Source: an uncultured Kordia sp. | Lineage (GTDB): Bacteria > Bacteroidota > Bacteroidia > Flavobacteriales > Flavobacteriaceae | DNA length: 64,000 nt | Direction of reading: 5' to 3' | Assembly: GCF_947489565.1 (NCBI RefSeq) | Contig: NZ_CANLEA010000009.1 | Coordinates: forward strand, 124,001-188,000 | In this document: positions 25,356-34,726 of the stretch, in pieces | Position numbering within the stretch: the first letter of the stretch is position 1 | How the letters are laid out: the number at the start of each line of letters is the position of its first letter | Made by a program: the position numbers and the translations under genes | Notes under the pieces: generated by a model | What the model was told of the DNA's origin: nothing | Databases searched by the model: none | The model's input: only the letters and a program-made list of their open reading frames with translations

Positions 25356-25853
25356 ATGAAAAGAATCGTTTTTTTATTACTAGTTATTTTTTACTCTTGT
25401 CAGACTGTAGAGAAAAAAGAAGACTTCACTGAGTTTAAAAGAATAAGTCTTTCTTTCAAGCATTTAATGAGTTGTAAATCTTTAATTGTTCATATTGAAA
25501 AATACCCGAAAGGCAATATAGATGTTCGTTATAAATATACGCCTCACAAAGGCTGTAATGCTGATGAGTTTAGTTTTAAGTCCTATTCGATTGATTCCAT
25601 TCAATTTGAAAAAATCACAGAAAGTATCTTAAAAATTGACCGATCAAATATTGAAAAAGAATCACAAACCATGGGACTTGATGGAATATCAACTTCAATT
25701 ACTTTTTATGAGAAAAATAAAAATACCATCATGAATGTATATGATATTTGGACTCCAACGGACAATACTGAAAAAAGAAAGTTGAACGATTATATGAGTG
25801 CATATAAAACGTTAGTGAAACTGGCTCATATTGATGCTGATTCGCTATTTTAA
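25356..25853 (+). CDS. Putative lipoprotein, unknown function (165 aa)
   Basis: The signal MKRIVFLLLVIFYSC with lipobox FYSC marks a lipoprotein. The mature domain of about 150 residues has alternating strands and helices (VHIEKYPKGNIDVRYKYTPHKGCN). It stops one base before the stop of the convergent gene 25854-26966. A 224-bp gap with TTTCAC(A/T)TCATT-like short repeats near 25172-25201 lies upstream. No family recognised. Confidence 0.75.
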   Translation: MKRIVFLLLVIFYSCQTVEKKEDFTEFKRISLSFKHLMSCKSLIVHIEKYPKGNIDVRYKYTPHKGCNADEFSFKSYSIDSIQFEKITESILKIDRSNIEKESQTMGLDGISTSITFYEKNKNTIMNVYDIWTPTDNTEKRKLNDYMSAYKTLVKLAHIDADSLF

Positions 25854-26966
25854 TTATTCCTTTTGAATTTTAAAAGTCTTTAGAAATTCATCAAAGCGCG
25901 TAATATTACCTTTATACGTATCTGGAGTGGCATTGAACATGACTAAACCATAATGTGTTTTAGTTTCAAAGGTTACTTTTTTTGCAAGATACGTGCGCAT
26001 TGTTCCACTTGGCATGTATTGAAATCGCATGCTTCCTCCGTTAAAGTCTCCTATATTTTCAAGTTCTTCTTTTAAAAGTAATGTCATACGACCATCGTCA
26101 TCTCCGAGTTTTCCTTGTGGTAATACTTCTTTATTAAACGCTTCAAAAGAATCGTATTTTTCCTTTTTTATAGTTCTAATCACAACAGCATTCTTAATAT
26201 TATTTACATCTGGAAAACTTGCAGTCCACAATGTTTTATCATTCGATCTTATAACATTTAAATAATCGGGAACTACAAATGAAAAATCTCCACTTTCAAA
26301 ATCGACTACCAAATCTTCATTTTCAGTATTTAAGACACGTCTTCTTAAAAAATCGATATCTATGTTTGATGGATAAATCGCCACTGATTCCGTAAGTGCT
26401 TTGATATACGCAGCTTTTTCGGCTTCATCTTCCGAATTAAAAAGTGGAAAACTAATGGTAGATAATTTATCATTCACCACAAAGCACAAAATATTCATAC
26501 GCGTTAAATAGTCTTCATCTGTTTTGACTTTGTCAAGTGGAATATCGATGCTAAATAAGTAAAACAATTTACCATCTTTATTGTTGAAGAACTTCTCTTC
26601 TACTTTCAATTTTTGCTCACTAAATTCCTCAAAATATTTGAGCTCTACATCTTTATAAGCCTGTAAAACCTGCTTTTGTTCTTCTATTCCTTTGCTATTA
26701 TTATAAATGGAAGTATCGTACTCAGTTTCTATTAATGTAATAATATGATCTTGTATTTTAAACGCACCATTTTCTAAGTAGTCTACATTTTTACCTAGAA
26801 ATTTCATGGTATAAAAGTCCTTATCATTTATATAATGAAATCCGTCGGAACCTTTCATAAAGTAGACATCTTGTACGGCAGCACTAGAAGTTTGCGCATC
26901 ATTTTGAGAGAACCCATTTACGTTAAAGCCAACGCAAATAAGAAAGCAGAGTATGTATTTTTTCAT
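25854..26966 (-). CDS. Secreted protein of unknown function (370 aa)
   Basis: Signal peptide MKKYILCFLICVGFNVNGFSQ, then a soluble exported protein of about 350 residues. Two regions of mixed strand/helix are seen; the C-terminal half contains SGDFSFVVPDYLNVIRSNDKTLWTASFP and LAKKVTFETKTHYGLVMFNATPD. No catalytic signature is recognised. The gene is convergent with, and directly abuts, the lipoprotein gene ending at 25853. Upstream is a 109-bp gap to argS. Confidence 0.78.
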   Translation of the reverse strand: MKKYILCFLICVGFNVNGFSQNDAQTSSAAVQDVYFMKGSDGFHYINDKDFYTMKFLGKNVDYLENGAFKIQDHIITLIETEYDTSIYNNSKGIEEQKQVLQAYKDVELKYFEEFSEQKLKVEEKFFNNKDGKLFYLFSIDIPLDKVKTDEDYLTRMNILCFVVNDKLSTISFPLFNSEDEAEKAAYIKALTESVAIYPSNIDIDFLRRRVLNTENEDLVVDFESGDFSFVVPDYLNVIRSNDKTLWTASFPDVNNIKNAVVIRTIKKEKYDSFEAFNKEVLPQGKLGDDDGRMTLLLKEELENIGDFNGGSMRFQYMPSGTMRTYLAKKVTFETKTHYGLVMFNATPDTYKGNITRFDEFLKTFKIQKE

Positions 26967-27075
26967 AAAATCGGTATATTAATGTGTCTAAATATACTGA
27001 TTTTATCTTCGTGCTTAAGTTAGAATGTGCAATTTCAACTTATGTTACTTTAATTATGTTGAAATCTTCATCGTT

Positions 27076-28986
27076 TTACATACGCTCAGGAACTTGAATT
27101 CCTAACAATGCAAATGCATTTTTAATGGTATCTCCTACTTTTTTAGAGAGTTGTACTCTGAATACTTTTTTAGCTTCGTTTTCTTCTCCTAAAATGTAAA
27201 TATTTTGGAAGAATGAGTTGTATAATTTTACCAAATCGTATGTGTAGTTTGCAATGACAGCCGGACTTTGATTGTTGGCTGCTAATTCAACCGCCGTAGG
27301 ATATCCTTGCAATTGTTTTACGATTTCTTTTTCACGAATATCAATATCAATATCACTGATTTCTGCTGAATAGTCAAAATTTGCTTTACGTAAAATTGAC
27401 TGTATACGCGCATACGTATATTGGATGAATGGTCCGGTATTTCCAGCAAAATCAATGGATTCTTTCGGATCAAATAGAATACGTTTTTTTGGATCTACTT
27501 TAAGAATGAAATACTTTAATGCGCCCATTCCGATGGTTTTATAAAGTGCTTCTTTTTCTTCATCAGAATAGCCATCTAATTTCCCTAGTTCTTGTGAAAT
27601 TTCTTTGGCTGTCGCTGCCATTTCTAACATTAAATCATCTGCATCAACCACAGTTCCTTCACGACTTTTCATTTTTCCGCTAGGTAAATCTACCATTCCG
27701 TAGGATAAGTGATGTAAGTTTTTAGACCAATTGAATCCAAGTTTTTTCAAGATTAAAAACAGTACTTTAAAGTGATAATCTTGCTCGTTTCCAACCGTAT
27801 AAATCATTCCGCCAATGTCTGGATAGTCTTTTACACGCTGAATTGCCGTTCCGATATCTTGTGTCATGTATACTGCAGTTCCGTCGGCACGCAATACAAT
27901 TTTTTCATCTAAGCCTTCATCCGTTAAATCGCACCAAACTGAACCATCTTCTTTTTTATAGAAAACGCCACTTTCCAAACCTTCTTTTACAAAGTCTTTT
28001 CCTAAAAGATAGGTGTCACTTTCATAATACAATGCATCAAAATCGACACCTAAATTTGTATAGGTAGTTGCAAAACCATCATACACCCATTGGTTCATTT
28101 GTTTCCAAAGTGCTACGACTTCTGCATCGCCAGCTTCCCACTTAAGTAACATATCTTGTGCTTCTCCACCAATAGTACTTATGTTTTTGAAATATTCATT
28201 CTTGAATGATTTCTTAAATGCTTTGATGATTTCTTCCGAAAGATCGTCTCCATTTTCATATTTCTCAGGAAACTTTTCTTCTAGCATTTTTTGCGTTTCA
28301 GGTTTCTTGGCAAACTCTTCAACTTTATCAATTCCTGCTGTTGTGTTGATCCATTCTGAGAATTCCATTTGAAATACTTTTTCAAACTCTACATAATAGT
28401 TTCCAACCAACTTATCACCTTTTAATCCTGTAGATTCTGGTGTTTCTCCATTTCCAAAAAGTTTCCAAGCCAACATCGATTTACAGATATGAATTCCACG
28501 ATCGTTGATGATTTGCGTTTTATAGACTTTTTTCCCTGCTGCTTTAATGATTTCGGCAACACTGTATCCCAATAAGTTGTTACGGATATGTCCTAAGTGC
28601 AACGGCTTGTTTGTATTTGGCGAAGAATATTCAACCATAACCGCAGTATCACCTTCTGTTGGAGTTGCATGTCCGAAAGTATCATTCTTAGTAATATTCG
28701 CGAAGAAATTTAAGTAATACGAATCGTCTACTACAAGATTTAAAAATCCTTTTACCACATTGAACCTGCTGATTTCCGCCACGTTCGCTACCAAATATTG
28801 TCCTAACTCTTCTCCAAGTTGAGCAGGATTCATTTTTTTGACGCGTAGCATTGGGAATACCACGACTGTGATATCTCCTTCAAAATCTTTTCTTGTCGCT
28901 TGAAATTCTACATTTTCTAATGTAGCACTGTACAAGGTTTCAAATGCTTCTTTGACTTTTTCCGTTAATACTTCTTGAATATTCAT
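27076..28986 (-). CDS. argS: Arginyl-tRNA synthetase
   Basis: Class I aminoacyl-tRNA synthetase that charges tRNA-Arg. The ATG at 28986 (MNIQEVLTEKVKEAF) is chosen; a longer open frame upstream would run over the promoter. The protein is 636 residues. The N-terminal tRNA-binding domain is followed by the HIGH-type motif in SSPNTNKPLHLGHIRNN and a KMSKS-like GKMKSREGT. The DALR anticodon-binding domain ends the protein (FALLGIQVPERM). Its own -7 element lies 22 bp upstream. Rrf2 is the next gene upstream. Confidence 0.98.
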   Translation of the reverse strand: MNIQEVLTEKVKEAFETLYSATLENVEFQATRKDFEGDITVVVFPMLRVKKMNPAQLGEELGQYLVANVAEISRFNVVKGFLNLVVDDSYYLNFFANITKNDTFGHATPTEGDTAVMVEYSSPNTNKPLHLGHIRNNLLGYSVAEIIKAAGKKVYKTQIINDRGIHICKSMLAWKLFGNGETPESTGLKGDKLVGNYYVEFEKVFQMEFSEWINTTAGIDKVEEFAKKPETQKMLEEKFPEKYENGDDLSEEIIKAFKKSFKNEYFKNISTIGGEAQDMLLKWEAGDAEVVALWKQMNQWVYDGFATTYTNLGVDFDALYYESDTYLLGKDFVKEGLESGVFYKKEDGSVWCDLTDEGLDEKIVLRADGTAVYMTQDIGTAIQRVKDYPDIGGMIYTVGNEQDYHFKVLFLILKKLGFNWSKNLHHLSYGMVDLPSGKMKSREGTVVDADDLMLEMAATAKEISQELGKLDGYSDEEKEALYKTIGMGALKYFILKVDPKKRILFDPKESIDFAGNTGPFIQYTYARIQSILRKANFDYSAEISDIDIDIREKEIVKQLQGYPTAVELAANNQSPAVIANYTYDLVKLYNSFFQNIYILGEENEAKKVFRVQLSKKVGDTIKNAFALLGIQVPERM

Positions 28987-29007
28987 GATCTCAAAAAATT
29001 TAAGATG

Positions 29008-29015
29008 CAAAGATA
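29008..29015 (-). promoter_or_regulatory. Promoter -7 element (TATCTTTG) of argS
   Basis: Perfect TAnnTTTG on the minus strand, 21 bp before the argS ATG, with TTTTCG about 20 bp further upstream as a -33-like element. Confidence 0.6.
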
Positions 29016-29064
29016 TCAATTATTGACTATGAATAACGAAAAGTTGATGCAGATAATGTAAGAT

Positions 29065-29478
29065 TTATAAACTTGTAAGGTCTTCTAGGGTTTTATTGTC
29101 CAAAACTGCCAACATATTATCGCGTACTTCTAACATTAAATGGTGCAATCCGCATGTGGTTTCATCAATACAGTCGTCACATTTTTCATAAAAGTTTAAG
29201 CTTACGCAAGGCAGCATGGCAATAGGTCCTTCTAGAATTCGGATAAGCGAAGCTATTTTAATTTCGCTTGGTGTTTTTATAAGATAATAACCACCGCCTT
29301 TTCCTTTTTTGGAACCTAGCAAACCGTTATTTTTCAATTGTAAAAGGATGGCTTCTAAAAACTTTTTAGAGATGTTTTCTTCTGTTGCAATTTCAGATAT
29401 TAATACAGGAGCATCATCGCCTTTTCTGGCAATGTATGTTAATGCTTTGAGCCCGTATTTTGTTTTTTTAGATAGCAT
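29065..29478 (-). CDS. Rrf2-family transcriptional regulator
   Basis: 137 residues: the winged helix-turn-helix (SKKTKYGLKALTYIARKG, EENISKKFLEAILLQLKNNGLL, KGKGGGYYL) is typical of the family. Four cysteines (C91, C100, C103, C109) follow the wing, spaced so that three could bind an Fe-S cluster as in IscR/RsrR-like members. Target genes are unknown. A TACTTTTG -7-like element lies at 29561-29568 on the minus strand. The neighbouring argS has its own promoter. Confidence 0.92.
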   Translation of the reverse strand: MLSKKTKYGLKALTYIARKGDDAPVLISEIATEENISKKFLEAILLQLKNNGLLGSKKGKGGGYYLIKTPSEIKIASLIRILEGPIAMLPCVSLNFYEKCDDCIDETTCGLHHLMLEVRDNMLAVLDNKTLEDLTSL

Positions 29479-29821
29479 GATACTATTTTTCTGATGTAAG
29501 GGAACTTGTTTCGAGGCATTCCAATCTAGTGCATAAAAGTAATTGGTTGTTTGTTAAAAACAAAAGTATTCATTAATTATCTACCATTTTTATGGAGATA
29601 TTGCCAATTTTCAATACATTTTCCACTTTTTTAAACATTTTTTGTCATTTTTTATAACATTACTCTTACTCGAATTTGAAGTATTGATGAACCTATGACA
29701 TGCTTACACTTTGATTTTATTGAAATAATATAATGAAAAACTATCATCACTTTGACAGTTATTGCATCATTTATTTCTTCTTTATTGGCAGTAATTTTTT
29801 GTACGTTAAGCAACGTCAAAT
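29479..29821. other. Intergenic gap upstream of the Rrf2 gene
   Basis: 343 bp. It holds a possible -7 element TACTTTTG (minus strand, 29561-29568) for Rrf2. A plus-strand frame encoding a short hydrophobic stretch (about 29743-29840) lacks a start in frame and overlaps the decayed gene, so it is not called. Confidence 0.45.
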
Positions 29822-30058
29822 TCATTCCAACGGTCCAAATTTAAAATAGGTGAGCCAGAGTTTCTTGAGAAATGTTTGCCCAATAACTATAGCTATTGTA
29901 TCAACCATAATTGTTCATTGCAATGCAAAGTTGTCCTGATTCAAGAACATTGAATTCATAATGACAATGTTGACAACAAAAATTCCAAGAATGACCAATC
30001 CGCGATACACGTCTAAGAGTTCAATACGTGTTTTTTGATTGGTAGACTGAGTATTCAA
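29822..30058 (-). pseudogene. Decayed DUF418-family membrane protein gene
   Basis: The minus strand encodes the N-terminal DUF418 signature (TRIELLDVYRGLVILGIFVVN), reaches an in-frame TGA at 29915, and continues in the same frame to the C-terminal signature LTYFKFGPLE, where the next codon is TGA instead of the usual Trp of GPLEW. Intact members are about 350-400 residues; here about 78 codons remain, so the middle has been deleted. No ATG start is left (TTG at 30058). It is therefore a remnant, lying just beyond the ctlX terminator. Confidence 0.75.
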
Positions 30059-30083
30059 TGGTAGGTATTTTATTTTTATAAAA

Positions 30084-30119
30084 AAAAAGTACATTTCGAC
30101 TCCGCTCAATGTACTTTTT
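30084..30119. terminator. Bidirectional terminator downstream of ctlX
   Basis: AAAAAGTACATT pairs perfectly with AATGTACTTTTT around a 12-nt loop that contains the dispersed repeat TCGACTCCGCTC. It lies 52 bp after the ctlX stop. Confidence 0.8.
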
Positions 30120-30153
30120 AGTTGTTACTCATTTTTCTTCTCGATTGAGAATA

Positions 30154-30169
30154 TTGAGCGGAATCGAAA
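30154..30169 (+). repeat. Dispersed repeat TTGAGCGGAATCGAAA
   Basis: Near-identical to the element in the terminator loop at 30094-30109 (opposite orientation) and to 15963-15978. Together the two copies flank 30094-30169 as an inverted pair. Confidence 0.7.
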
Positions 30170-30171
30170 TA

Positions 30172-31107
30172 TTATTTCTTCGGCAAGAAAACCTCAGCCA
30201 TCATGCAACGTGCACTTCCACCGCCACAAACTTCAATTGTATCTAATGAACTTGATACAATTTTACAGTGCTTTTCTATGGCTTCTATTTGACCTTTGGT
30301 TAATGATTGATGTGCCGCAGCACTCATGATTAAGAAAGGTTCATCATTTGCGCCTTTGACTTGCAACATATTTCCTGCAAAGTTGTTGACTTGTGCTTCT
30401 GTGATAGCAATGATTTCTTTGCCATCTTGTTTCAGATGTTTTTTTACGTTTTCACGTTCTTTTTTATCATCAATACATTCCAAGCAAATTACAGAGAATT
30501 TTTCCGCTAAACACATCATTACATTCGTATGATAAATCGCTTTTCGTTCACCATTTACCGTTTGATTTGCCGTGAAGATTACTGGAGAATATTCAAAGTC
30601 TTCACAGAATTCAATGAATAATTCTTCATCGGCTCTTGGTGACAACGCACAATAAGCTTTTCTGTTTACTCTATCTAATAATATGCTTCCTGTTCCTTCT
30701 AAGAAAACGTCTTCATCTTCCGCAGAAGTATAGTCAACAACATTTTCAATATGAAAACCTTTATTTTCTAGTTCAACCAATACATCTTCTCTACGTTCTT
30801 GACGTCGATTTTCGGCGTACATTGGATACAATCCTACGTTTCCGTTTTCGTGAAATGAAATCCAGTTGTTTGGAAAAATTGAATCTGGTGTATCAGGTTC
30901 TTTGGTATCTTGAATTACCACTACATTGACACCAATAGCTCTAAGTTTTTCAACATATTCGTCAAATTCTTTGGCTGCTTTGGCTTGCACTGTTTCGGGC
31001 AATAAATCTTCTAATACTTTTTGATAGTAATTATTTACGGCGGTTTGTTCGTTCATTCGAAACGCAACCGGACGTACCATAAGGATCGTGTTGGTAATCT
31101 GCTGCAT
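30172..31107 (-). CDS. ctlX: Citrulline utilisation hydrolase CtlX-type (amidinotransferase superfamily)
   Basis: A 311-residue member of the guanidino-modifying (arginine deiminase / amidinotransferase) superfamily. Motifs are IFPNNWISFH, VFLEGTGSILLDR with the catalytic Glu, NRKAYCALSPRAD, IYHTNVMMCL with the catalytic His, and the C-terminal EVCGGGSARCMMAEVF with the catalytic Cys. The architecture matches proteins annotated CtlX that hydrolyse citrulline. A second superfamily member is encoded 1 kb upstream, suggesting arginine/citrulline catabolism near gltA. The exact substrate is inferred from family only. Confidence 0.88.
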   Translation of the reverse strand: MQQITNTILMVRPVAFRMNEQTAVNNYYQKVLEDLLPETVQAKAAKEFDEYVEKLRAIGVNVVVIQDTKEPDTPDSIFPNNWISFHENGNVGLYPMYAENRRQERREDVLVELENKGFHIENVVDYTSAEDEDVFLEGTGSILLDRVNRKAYCALSPRADEELFIEFCEDFEYSPVIFTANQTVNGERKAIYHTNVMMCLAEKFSVICLECIDDKKERENVKKHLKQDGKEIIAITEAQVNNFAGNMLQVKGANDEPFLIMSAAAHQSLTKGQIEAIEKHCKIVSSSLDTIEVCGGGSARCMMAEVFLPKK

Positions 31108-31318
31108 TATGTATAGTTACTTTTACGTTGTTTTTTTAAGATTGTAAAATTACGTAAAAACTAAAATAATGCTAGTTTAATTTCACTTTTTTCAATGGGA
31201 AGATGCAAAAATTATGAACCTTTCAATTATAGTATTAATTTTAAGTGAATTCAGCCTTCATCATTTTGAAGTAAATCTTCTCAGTTATTTTTAAAATACT
31301 GAAATTCAGATTTTTATT

Positions 31319-32131
31319 TTATAATTGATAGGTAAGACCTAAATGATAGGCAAACCCTTGAAATACATTTCTTCCTGAAATGGTATATGATGGCGCAATG
31401 TAAATTCCGGCTTTGTTGGATATTGGAAAGTGATAGGTTCCTCCTATTTTATGGTAACTAACTCCAAATTCTTTGAAATTTTGCGGTCTTGGCGTGCCGC
31501 GATAGTCTATTCCGCCAAAAGCATGTTGAAAGTCATACCAAAAATCGAAGTAACTTTTGGCACTTGCTTTTCCTATTTTGAATGTGAATGGAAAGCTGTT
31601 TGGCACTTCTTCAAATTTGAAAGAGAAACCACTTTGTATATTGGCAAACCAACCTGATTGTTGTTGGTAATGCAATAGTACACGTGTGTCTAAAATCTTG
31701 GCTTGCTGTCCCAAATCATTCAATCCGCCTAAGCGATAATTGCTCACATTTGTTGAAAATCCTGCTGCGAATGATAGTGCTAGTGTTCCTGTTTTATATT
31801 GGGTTTCTGTAGCTTTATACTTTACAAAAACTTGTGCATCTTGCAATCCATTTTGCTGATTGCTTGATAAGTATGGCAACGAAGCTTGTACATTGAATCG
31901 GTCATTGATTCCGTAAATTCCAAATATAGAAATGCTGTATAAGTTTCGACTAAGATCACTTTTTTCTCTCCCAATAAAATAGTTTTTGGAGTCTTCAAAA
32001 CCTGCACCAAGTACGAGTGTTGCGTCTCCTTTTTTATTGTAGAATCCGCTAATTGCGCCTTGTGCCATTCCGTGATAGGAACAACTCAGAATGCTTATAA
32101 AAATACAGATTTTCAGGATACGTTTTCGCAT
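31319..32131 (-). CDS. Outer-membrane beta-barrel protein, unknown function
   Basis: 270 residues with signal peptide MRKRILKICIFISILSCSYHGMAQ. The rest consists of alternating amphipathic strands (GDATLVLGAGFEDSKNYF, YSISIFGIYGINDRFNVQASLPYL, TLALSFAAGFSTNV, AGIYIAPSYTISGRN) and ends in YHLGLTYQL, as barrels do. The strand number suggests about 12. It lies between two guanidino-modifying enzymes, but no sequence feature links it to them. Substrate unknown. Confidence 0.82.
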   Translation of the reverse strand: MRKRILKICIFISILSCSYHGMAQGAISGFYNKKGDATLVLGAGFEDSKNYFIGREKSDLSRNLYSISIFGIYGINDRFNVQASLPYLSSNQQNGLQDAQVFVKYKATETQYKTGTLALSFAAGFSTNVSNYRLGGLNDLGQQAKILDTRVLLHYQQQSGWFANIQSGFSFKFEEVPNSFPFTFKIGKASAKSYFDFWYDFQHAFGGIDYRGTPRPQNFKEFGVSYHKIGGTYHFPISNKAGIYIAPSYTISGRNVFQGFAYHLGLTYQL

Positions 32132-32176
32132 ATGGACTCATTTAGCATGTTAGTCAATAGAAAACAAAAAACCTTA

Positions 32177-33091
32177 CTATGCTCTGATTAACGGCATTGT
32201 ACTACAACGCAATAATCCTTCTTGCTTGGCAATTTCAGCATACGGAACTTTTTCTACCGTAAATCCTTGTGATGCTAACCAATCGTTTAAACGTGTAAAG
32301 TTTTGTTCAGAGACAATTACTTCTGGCGAAATGGAAAATATATTACTATTCATATTATACATTTCGTCTTTTGTAATTTCGAAGATGTTTTCTTTCCCAA
32401 AGAAATTTACCAACCATTCATATTCTTCTTCAACCAAAAAACCATTTTTGTGTAAAATTGCTTTATCCTTTCCTATAGGCTGAAAACAACAATCTAAATG
32501 CAGTGCATTTTCTTTTGGTTCTGTATTTGATTTACGAAGTTCGAATGATTTTACTGTTTTGTTTGGAAATAATTCTTGCAATGCGATGACTGCATCCGTA
32601 TTGGTACGTGCCGTAATATAATCTGGATAGTCTTCACCTGAATAGGTTCCCACAAAAATATAATCGCCCCAAGGCATTACATCGCCACCTTCTACGTGTA
32701 CTTCTTCTGGTAAGCTTATGACATTTGCTGGATCTATTTGGTCAATTACATGTTGAATGGCATCTATTTCACGGTCACGATCTGGTAATATGTTCGACTT
32801 GATAAATTTGTCTTCTATGACAAAAGCGATGTCTCTTGAAAAAATTTGATTGTAATCTTGAATGATTTTAGGTCTGAATACTTTTATATCATATTTTTCG
32901 AAGATCGCAGCGACAGCTTCCATTTCAGGAATCATATCTTTTTCCAGCGGATACGTTCCGGCAAGTACATGCTGTTTTGATTTTGGATCGTAACAGTCTT
33001 CTGCTTTTGGTGTAGGTCCACAGCTTTCAGCAGTTCCAAGTACAACTGCTTTTAATCGGGCGGTTTCGTCGTTTACGTATAATTCTAACAT
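32177..33091 (-). CDS. Dimethylarginine dimethylaminohydrolase / arginine deiminase-related protein
   Basis: 304 residues of the guanidino-group modifying superfamily. Visible motifs: FSRDIAFVIEDKFIKSN (substrate-binding region), VHVEGGDVMPWGDYIFVG with the EGGD motif, HLDCCFQPIGKDKAILH with the catalytic His, and C-terminal LLRCSTMPLIRA with the nucleophilic Cys. It probably hydrolyses a guanidine-type substrate to citrulline and an amine; the specificity cannot be read. It follows gltA (stop 33170, terminator between), and is followed by the barrel and ctlX. Confidence 0.88.
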   Translation of the reverse strand: MLELYVNDETARLKAVVLGTAESCGPTPKAEDCYDPKSKQHVLAGTYPLEKDMIPEMEAVAAIFEKYDIKVFRPKIIQDYNQIFSRDIAFVIEDKFIKSNILPDRDREIDAIQHVIDQIDPANVISLPEEVHVEGGDVMPWGDYIFVGTYSGEDYPDYITARTNTDAVIALQELFPNKTVKSFELRKSNTEPKENALHLDCCFQPIGKDKAILHKNGFLVEEEYEWLVNFFGKENIFEITKDEMYNMNSNIFSISPEVIVSEQNFTRLNDWLASQGFTVEKVPYAEIAKQEGLLRCSTMPLIRA

Positions 33092-33115
33092 GTCTATTTC
33101 GGGGCTGTATATAGT

Positions 33116-33150
33116 AAAAAAGCTTCACAGGTTTTGAGCCCGTGAAGCTT
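33116..33150 (-). terminator. Terminator of gltA
   Basis: On the minus strand AAGCTTCACGGG, a loop, CCTGTGAAGCTT, then TTTTT. It lies 20 bp after the gltA stop and 25 bp before the next gene. Confidence 0.85.
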
Positions 33151-33169
33151 AGTAATGTTTTGTTATATA

Positions 33170-34459
33170 TTATCTTTTTGAAATTTCTTTGAAATCTCTA
33201 TAATTTTCTCCAGTGTATATTTGGCGTGGACGTCCAATTGGTTCTTTGCGTAAGCGCATTTCTCTCCATTGAGCAATCCATCCTGGCAAACGACCTAAAG
33301 CAAACATTACGGTAAACATTTCTGTTGGAATTCCCATAGCTCTGTAAATAATTCCAGAGTAAAAATCTACATTCGGATATAGTTTTCTATCTACAAAGTA
33401 CGGATCTTCTAAAGCTTCTTTTTCAAGTCCTTTAGCAATATCTAAGATTGGATCTTCAACTCCTAAGTCTCCTAATACCTCATCGGCAGCGACTTTAATA
33501 ATGGTAGCTCTTGGATCGAAGTTTTTATATACTCTGTGTCCGAATCCCATTAAGCGGAAAGGATCGCTTTTGTCTTTTGCTTTTGCCATGTATTTTTTAG
33601 TGTCTCCACCATCTTGACGAATAGCTTCTAACATTTCTAATACAGCTTGGTTTGCACCTCCGTGTAATGGACCCCAAAGTGCAGAAATTCCAGCCGCAAG
33701 TGAAGCAAATAATCCTGCGTGAGACGAACCTACGATACGTACTGTAGATGTAGAACAGTTTTGCTCATGATCTGCATGTAAGATTAATAGTTTGTCTAAT
33801 GCATTTACTACGATTGGGTTTAGCTTATATTCTTCATTTGGTTGTTTGAACATCATTTTCAATACGTTTTCTACGTATCCTAATGATGCATCACCATAAT
33901 CTAAAGGTAATCCTTGTTTCTTACGCATTGTCCAAGCAACTAATACTGGGAATTTTCCAAGCATTTTTACAATGGCTTTGTACATATCTTCTTCTGAATC
34001 TACATTTACAGAGGAAGGGTTGAACGCAGTTAATGCATTTGTAAGTGATGCTAATACGCCCATTGGATGTGCGCTTTTTGGAAAAGCATCTAAAATTTTC
34101 TTTATATCGTCATCAACTATAGATTGCGCTTTGATGTCTTTGTGAAATTTTGCCAATTGATCTGAAGTTGGCAATTCTCCAAAAATTAATGAATACGCAA
34201 CTTCAAGAAAGTCTGCTTTTTCAGCTAAGTCTTCGATGGCATAACCTCGGTAGCGAAGAATACCTTTTTCTCCATCTAAAAACGTGATTCCACTTTGGCA
34301 AGAACCTGTGTTTTTATATCCTGGATCAATGGTAATAACGCCTCCTGTTGCGCCTCTCAATTTTTTAATATCAATAGCGATTTCATTTTCTGTTCCTTCA
34401 ATTACAGGGAACTCATATTTTTCGCCATTAATTTCTAACGTAGCTATGTTATCTGACAT
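33170..34459 (-). CDS. gltA: Citrate synthase
   Basis: Condenses acetyl-CoA and oxaloacetate to citrate. The 429-residue length and the N-terminal beta domain (TLEINGEKYEFPVIEG) match the hexameric bacterial type. Catalytic motifs: HADHEQNCSTSTVRI and GPLHGGANQAVLEML, MGFGHRVYKNFDPR with the second His, and FYSGIIYRAMG. The C-terminal end holds REPIGRPRQIYTG. A promoter-like -7 lies at 34497-34504 and a strong terminator follows, so it is monocistronic or ends a short unit. Confidence 0.98.
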   Translation of the reverse strand: MSDNIATLEINGEKYEFPVIEGTENEIAIDIKKLRGATGGVITIDPGYKNTGSCQSGITFLDGEKGILRYRGYAIEDLAEKADFLEVAYSLIFGELPTSDQLAKFHKDIKAQSIVDDDIKKILDAFPKSAHPMGVLASLTNALTAFNPSSVNVDSEEDMYKAIVKMLGKFPVLVAWTMRKKQGLPLDYGDASLGYVENVLKMMFKQPNEEYKLNPIVVNALDKLLILHADHEQNCSTSTVRIVGSSHAGLFASLAAGISALWGPLHGGANQAVLEMLEAIRQDGGDTKKYMAKAKDKSDPFRLMGFGHRVYKNFDPRATIIKVAADEVLGDLGVEDPILDIAKGLEKEALEDPYFVDRKLYPNVDFYSGIIYRAMGIPTEMFTVMFALGRLPGWIAQWREMRLRKEPIGRPRQIYTGENYRDFKEISKR

Positions 34460-34496
34460 ATTTTCTATAAGAATTTTTTTGTTTTTATCTGGTCTG

Positions 34497-34504
34497 CTAA
34501 ATTA
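34497..34504 (-). promoter_or_regulatory. Putative -7 element (TAATTTAG) of gltA
   Basis: One mismatch to TAnnTTTG on the minus strand, 38 bp before the ATG, with TTTTCG 19 bp further upstream in the same position as in the argS promoter. Confidence 0.4.
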
Positions 34505-34726
34505 CGAAATCTGTCGCGATTTACGAAAATACTTTACAAATGATTTAACAATTAAGATATCAGTAAAACTTATGATAAAAATAAATGATGCTAATACTAA
34601 AAAAACTATAAACCTATGACGAGAATCTATTTTTAGAGATGAAAAGCTCTTGTGGTAATGAAGTTAACTATTTTATGAATTTTCAATAGCGTTTGATTGG
34701 TTTTGTTATGTTCATTTTTATAGAAA
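34505..34726. other. Intergenic gap upstream of gltA
   Basis: About 220 bp between the gltA promoter and the terminator of the LRR gene. No gene or RNA is visible. Confidence 0.5.

Noticed and set aside
29733-29849. A 38-codon plus-strand frame and a hydrophobic segment in the next frame
   Set aside because: No consistent start, the frames disagree, and the segment overlaps the DUF418 remnant.
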